In this document: piece by piece, positions 5,454 through 5,628 of the stretch | Position numbering within the stretch: position 1 is the stretch's first letter | How the letters are laid out: the number at the start of each line of letters is the position of its first letter | Assembly: GCA_934541205.1 (NCBI GenBank) | Contig: CAKTDK010000126.1 | Coordinates: forward strand, 1-5,628 | Length of the DNA stretch: 5,628 bases | Origin: an uncultured Eubacteriales bacterium | GTDB lineage: Bacteria; Bacillota; Clostridia; Oscillospirales; RGIG7773 | Reading direction: 5' to 3' | Notes under the pieces: generated by a model | Seen by the model: only the letters and a program-made list of their open reading frames with translations | Databases searched by the model: none | What the model was told of the DNA's origin: nothing | Program-made: the position numbers and the translations under genes

Positions 5454-5528
5454 AGCAAAAATCCTTTCTGAAATAATAATTTTAAAATCAATTATATTTT
5501 TGCCATGAAAATTTTTTATATACAAGTT

Positions 5529-5628
5529 TTAAATCCATTTTATATTTTTATTTTTAAAATTACTTTCTATAAACTTTTTCATTTCAGAAAGTTCATTCTG
5601 CTCAAACAATCTTTTAGGCAATATAAAC
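5529..5628 (-). CDS. C-terminal fragment of a minus-strand gene, YcxB-like
   Basis: From the right edge, a minus-strand frame gives 32 codons ending FKNKNIKWI and a TAA at 5531-5529. The piece includes ILPKRLFEQNELSEMKKFI, which resembles the C-terminus of YcxB-like membrane proteins, where an (I/V)PKRxF strand is followed by an acidic helix. Only the tail is visible, so the assignment is tentative. The 75-bp gap to the coat gene has no terminator-like hairpin, so read-through into the coat pair is possible. Confidence 0.45.
   Translation of the reverse strand, partial: FILPKRLFEQNELSEMKKFIESNFKNKNIKWI

Noticed and set aside
5491..5496. TATAAT on the minus strand as the promoter of the coat genes
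   Set aside because: No -35 lies at 16-18 bp; the nearest TTGTAT (5525-5520) is 23 bp away. No SigE, SigG or SigK pattern could be placed with confidence either.
5454..5525. Upstream in-frame Met (5525) as start of the 61-aa coat-associated gene
   Set aside because: The extra 24 residues are not family-like, have no ribosome binding site, and overlap the end of the neighbouring gene tail. The AAAGGA site serves the Met at 5453.

Overview
The window is AT-rich, with strong lysine, asparagine and isoleucine codon bias, AAGGAG-type ribosome binding sites, tight gene packing and two small spore-coat-type genes. It looks like chromosomal DNA of an endospore-forming low-GC Firmicute, most likely a clostridium. 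I see no transposase, integrase, phage gene, tRNA or rRNA.

Left part (1-1003): the 3' portion of a gene whose C-terminus is an ArsR-type winged helix. It ends at a strong intrinsic terminator. Middle (1001-4684): one apparent five-gene operon with a near-consensus extended -10 promoter (1001-1029) and one terminator (4654-4684). Gene order is a DivIVA-like coiled-coil protein, a class I fumarase/tartrate dehydratase beta subunit, a YjjG/YfnB-type HAD phosphatase, a membrane-anchored secreted alpha/alpha-toroid protein, and an MnmM (YtqB)-type tRNA methyltransferase. Junctions are 2 nt, a 4-nt ATGA overlap, 11 nt and 1 nt. The products look unrelated in pathway (cell pole/division, central carbon, nucleotide housekeeping, cell surface, tRNA wobble modification), so this is probably a co-transcribed housekeeping cluster. 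The fumarase beta subunit has no alpha partner in view.

Right part (4952-5628, minus strand): a 61-aa spore-coat-like protein and a CotF-like coat protein form a two-gene unit closed by its own terminator (4952-4980). Upstream of it, the last 32 codons of another minus-strand gene enter from the right edge; they resemble the YcxB-like C-terminus.

The roughly 270-bp convergent gap between the two terminators (4685-4951) is the least ordinary part. It holds six TTGTAAC-like heptamers on one face of the helix (start spacings 21, 10, 11, 11, 12). The outermost overlaps the -35 of a good minus-strand promoter. Downstream of that promoter lie a long bulged hairpin and then the bidirectional operon terminator. 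I read this as a candidate regulated small RNA of about 155 nt, possibly controlled by an OmpR/PhoB-type response regulator. This is inference from sequence layout only.
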